Assembly (NCBI RefSeq): GCF_900129845.1
Contig: NZ_FQXB01000002.1
Coordinates: forward strand, 62,001 to 126,000
Length of the DNA stretch: 64,000 bases
Source: Cognatiyoonia sediminum
GTDB lineage: Bacteria; Pseudomonadota; Alphaproteobacteria; Rhodobacterales; Rhodobacteraceae
Reading direction: 5' to 3'
Below, piece by piece: positions 62,041-64,000 of this stretch. Position 1 is the first letter of the stretch, and each line of letters starts with the position of its first letter. The notes under the pieces were generated by a model. It searched no databases, was not told the DNA's origin, and saw only the letters and a program-made list of their open reading frames with translations. The position numbers and the translations under genes are program-made.

Positions 62041-62426
62041 TCCTTGCCTTCTTGACGCTGATCCCATCCCAAGCCTTCGCGCAAGCCTGCGAAGTACTAC
62101 GCCCAGGATGGGACGGAGAACCAGTCACCGCCCTCGGCGAAGCCATCGCGCTGTTCTCGACGCCACCGTCGCTCCTCCTGCTGATCGCCACGGCGTTTGT
62201 GGTCAGACTAAAAAGCATGTGGGGCGGTCTCGCCGTTGTGGTTGGCTGGGCGGCTTGGATTTCCATCTTGGACTCGCCGGCGGTCTTTCCAGACAATGCC
62301 GCGGCGGCAATCGAAGGCTGCATCGGGCCAGACACCTTGTTCATTGCGCTCGCGATTGCGATATGTGCTTTAATTGTGATTTTTACGTCCCCCCGACGCG
62401 CGGCGGACAAGAACGGAGAAAACTAA
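62016..62426 (+). CDS. Small membrane protein between dnaX and ybaB
   Basis: A 136-aa protein with a signal-like N-terminus (RRRLILAFLTLIPSQAFAQA), then two or three hydrophobic segments (~50-62 TPPSLLLLIATAF, ~67-85 GGLAVVVGWAAWISIL, ~108-124 LFIALAIAICALIVIFT) and two cysteines outside them. I do not recognise its family. It overlaps dnaX by 25 bp and ends just before the ybaB ATG, so it is on the dnaX-ybaB-recR transcript. A role in replication is not implied by the sequence. Confidence 0.7.
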   Translation: MGPIRRRLILAFLTLIPSQAFAQACEVLRPGWDGEPVTALGEAIALFSTPPSLLLLIATAFVVRLKSMWGGLAVVVGWAAWISILDSPAVFPDNAAAAIEGCIGPDTLFIALAIAICALIVIFTSPRRAADKNGEN

Positions 62427-62771
62427 ATGCTCAAAGGTCTCGGCGGACTTGGCGATATGGCCAAAATGATGAAACAAGCCCAAGAAATGCAGGGCAAAAT
62501 GGAACAGATGCAGGAAGACCTGAATGACATCATGGTCACAGGCGAAAGCGGTGCTGGCCTTGTCAAAGCCACTGCAACGGCCAAAGGTGAACTCAAAGGC
62601 CTCGACATCGATCCATCCATTTTCAACGGGGACGACAAAGAAGTCGTAGAGGACCTGATCCTAGCCGCCATTAAAGATGCACAGTCCAAAGCACAAGAGC
62701 GCACGCAAGAAGAAATGGCCAAAATGGCAGAGGGCCTCGGCTTACCACCCGGCATGAAACTCCCTTTCTAA
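62427..62771 (+). CDS. ybaB: Nucleoid-associated protein YbaB/EbfC family
   Basis: A 114-aa YbaB-family DNA-binding protein. An N-terminal amphipathic helix (MAKMMKQAQEMQGKMEQMQEDL), the central GLVKATATAKGELKGLDIDPSIF and a C-terminal helix with Gly/Pro tail fit the tweezer-like dimer. It binds DNA non-specifically and in most bacteria lies between dnaX and recR, as here. The ATG directly follows the preceding stop. Confidence 0.95.
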   Translation: MLKGLGGLGDMAKMMKQAQEMQGKMEQMQEDLNDIMVTGESGAGLVKATATAKGELKGLDIDPSIFNGDDKEVVEDLILAAIKDAQSKAQERTQEEMAKMAEGLGLPPGMKLPF

Positions 62772-62846
62772 GGCACTCATGCGTCTATTGAGATCAAATA
62801 CCTTCGCCGAAGGCATGGGTCTTTCGCCAGAAAGGCCCAAATCCTG

Positions 62847-63440
62847 ATGGCTCAAGGTACCGAAGATCTCGAAAATTTGATTGCGCTGATGGCCAAGCTA
62901 CCTGGCCTCGGCCCACGGTCCGCGCGTCGCGCAGTGCTGCATCTGATCAAGAAACGTAGCCTGCAGCTGATCCCTTTGGCAGAAGCGATGCACCGCGTCG
63001 GCGCCACGGCGCGGGAATGCCTCAGCTGCGGAAACATCGGAACGATCGACATCTGCGATATTTGCGCCAACGAAAAACGCCAAAACGGCCAAATCTGCGT
63101 TGTCGAAGACGTTGCTGATCTATGGGCGATGGAGCGCGCCAACGTCTTCAAGGGCCGGTATCACGTCTTAGGCGGCACGCTCTCTGCACTCGACGCCATA
63201 GGCCCCGAAGAACTGCGCATTCCCAAACTGATCGATCGCTGCCAATCGGAAGGCGTCACCGAAGTGATCTTGGCGCTTGGTGCAACCATCGATGGTCAAA
63301 CCACAGCCCATTACATCGCTGACCAATTGCCCGGGATCACCGTAACATCATTGGCGCAGGGTGTGCCTGTCGGCGGCGAACTTGACTACCTTGATGATGG
63401 GACAATCACCGCCGCGCTCACGGCGCGCAAGTCGCTCTAA
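62847..63440 (+). CDS. recR: Recombination mediator RecR
   Basis: A 197-aa RecR. A helix-hairpin-helix ([20 protein letters not shown]), a zinc finger ([16 protein letters not shown]), a TOPRIM domain ([28 protein letters not shown]) and a Walker-B-like tail ([19 protein letters not shown]) are in the expected order. With RecF/RecO it loads RecA at gaps. It lies 75 bp after ybaB; the start at 62847 fits the family length. Confidence 0.96.
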   Translation: MAQGTEDLENLIALMAKLPGLGPRSARRAVLHLIKKRSLQLIPLAEAMHRVGATARECLSCGNIGTIDICDICANEKRQNGQICVVEDVADLWAMERANVFKGRYHVLGGTLSALDAIGPEELRIPKLIDRCQSEGVTEVILALGATIDGQTTAHYIADQLPGITVTSLAQGVPVGGELDYLDDGTITAALTARKSL

Positions 63441-63676
63441 AAGGCACATGGCGGCAGCGTCGCCGCCACCGCCCGTTGCGCCAAATCTCTAAGGTGTAAA
63501 ACGTTGCGCACTCACGTTCCCCCCACCACTCATTAACGAACCAAAACATGGCACTCGATACTGGTCCAAACACTTGGACAGGGCCAATATATCGCCCCTC
63601 TTTGTACTTTATGTGAAAACGCAGTGTTTCCGTATGGTGGATTTCCCGACCTTGAGGTTTTCATCGTGCCAAAATC
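63441..63676. other. Non-coding region after recR with short inverted repeats
   Basis: GGCGGC-AGCGTC-GCCGCC just after recR could be a weak end signal. A perfect GTCCAA-ACAC-TTGGAC hairpin lies at 63564-63579, and an imperfect GAAAAC/GTGTTTC pair follows near 63615-63631. No ORF is convincing. A small RNA is possible but unsupported beyond these structures. Confidence 0.35.
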
Positions 63677-63705
63677 AAAAAAACCCGCCAAACAAGTTGG
63701 CGGGT
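63677..63705 (-). terminator. Rho-independent terminator of trcR
   Basis: On the minus strand ACCCGCCAA and TTGGCGGGT pair around a short loop and are followed by a run of seven T. It begins 25 bp after the trcR stop. Confidence 0.9.
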
Positions 63706-63730
63706 CTTGAAAATCTGGTGTGACCTAGGA

Positions 63731-64000
63731 TCAATCTTCGTCGCTGTCGCTGCTTTCTGGAAGATTGAAGAAGCTGTCCGCATCCGCGACATCCACATTG
63801 GATTCTTCTTCCTCTGCGTCAGCATCTTCCTCGCGCGGATCACCCAAGCTGAAGGTTTCCAAGCCAGCGATGGCCGAAGGAATCTTGGGCTCCGCATCCA
63901 TGGTAAGGCTCTGCTCAGTGGACACCAACTTACGGCGTTCATCATCGGACATCACCGTGCCCTCTTTCGCCTTCTTCGCGTTGGCCTTCTGAACCGCAAG
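63731..64000 (-). CDS. trcR: Cell-cycle regulator TrcR (DUF1013), C-terminal part
   Basis: The frame is open to the right edge and gives the last ~89 residues: LAVQKANAKKAKEG, then MSDDERRKLVSTEQSL, IPSAIAGLETFSLGDP and an acidic tail ending DADSFFNLPESSDSDED. These match what I recall of the C-terminus of TrcR, an alphaproteobacterial DNA-binding regulator linked to the CtrA/GcrA cell cycle. The DNA-binding N-terminus is outside the window. Identification is from remembered family sequence, so moderately sure. Confidence 0.75.
   Translation of the reverse strand, partial: LAVQKANAKKAKEGTVMSDDERRKLVSTEQSLTMDAEPKIPSAIAGLETFSLGDPREEDADAEEEESNVDVADADSFFNLPESSDSDED

Noticed and set aside
63441-63676. 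Small regulatory RNA after recR
   Set aside because: Two small inverted repeats are present but there is no clear promoter, and the only strong terminator belongs to trcR on the other strand; kept only as a described spacer.

Overview
The window is a chromosomal stretch of a marine Roseobacter-group alphaproteobacterium (Rhodobacteraceae). I infer this from moderately GC-rich sequence, the gene content (Xsc/Tpa/TauR taurine module, SoeABC, fused oxoprolinase, YejABEF, membrane-anchored cytochrome c, TrcR/DUF1013) and the order SRP RNA - rsgA - dnaX - ybaB - recR. I see no IS elements, phage genes, CRISPR arrays or plasmid functions. The window looks like stable chromosome with two catabolic islands.

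Left part (1-18263): a partial M29 aminopeptidase, uvrB and two small genes, then a taurine/sulfonate region. This has tpa, a divergent DMT transporter (probable RibN) under an FMN riboswitch, and tauR. Next comes a very tight run xsc - TSUP exporter - pta - ackA - second TSUP exporter - soeA - 49-aa membrane peptide - soeB - soeC. Taurine would be transaminated by Tpa to sulfoacetaldehyde, which Xsc cleaves to sulfite and acetyl phosphate. Pta (and perhaps the AckA-like protein) handles acetyl phosphate; sulfite is exported (TSUP) or oxidised (SoeABC). Paired direct repeats resembling the TauR operator lie before tpa, before xsc and between tauR and ribN.

Galactoside island (18315-31681): an iclR - ABC ATPase pair is divergent from an operon with a CUT1 sugar-binding protein, two permeases, a GH36 alpha-galactosidase, an SDR, DgoK, DgoA, an SMP-30 lactonase, a GH42 beta-galactosidase and galactose mutarotase. 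This is a De Ley-Doudoroff galactose route lacking only the galactonate dehydratase in this window.

Middle part (31678-54104): uraH, CIO-type cydAB, a fused 5-oxoprolinase/hydantoinase, a CAU-anticodon tRNA, a GlcD-type FAD oxidase, the haem genes hemC/hemE/hemF with a PpsR/CrtJ-like palindrome between hemC and hemE, two small exported proteins, an SDR, rsmC-like, clpS, a D,D-carboxypeptidase with SPOR domain, yejABEF and a membrane-anchored cytochrome c.

Right part (54236-64000): pheA, an SRPBCC protein, nudC, a CpdB-like metallophosphatase without signal peptide, SRP RNA, rsgA, a phosphatase, dnaX, a small membrane protein, ybaB, recR and the C-terminus of TrcR.

The points I would look at first are the taurine-to-sulfate operon with its embedded micropeptide, the TauR-type repeats pointing at riboswitch-controlled ribN, an acetate kinase lacking the usual catalytic Asp, and two SDRs whose catalytic Lys is replaced by Asn.
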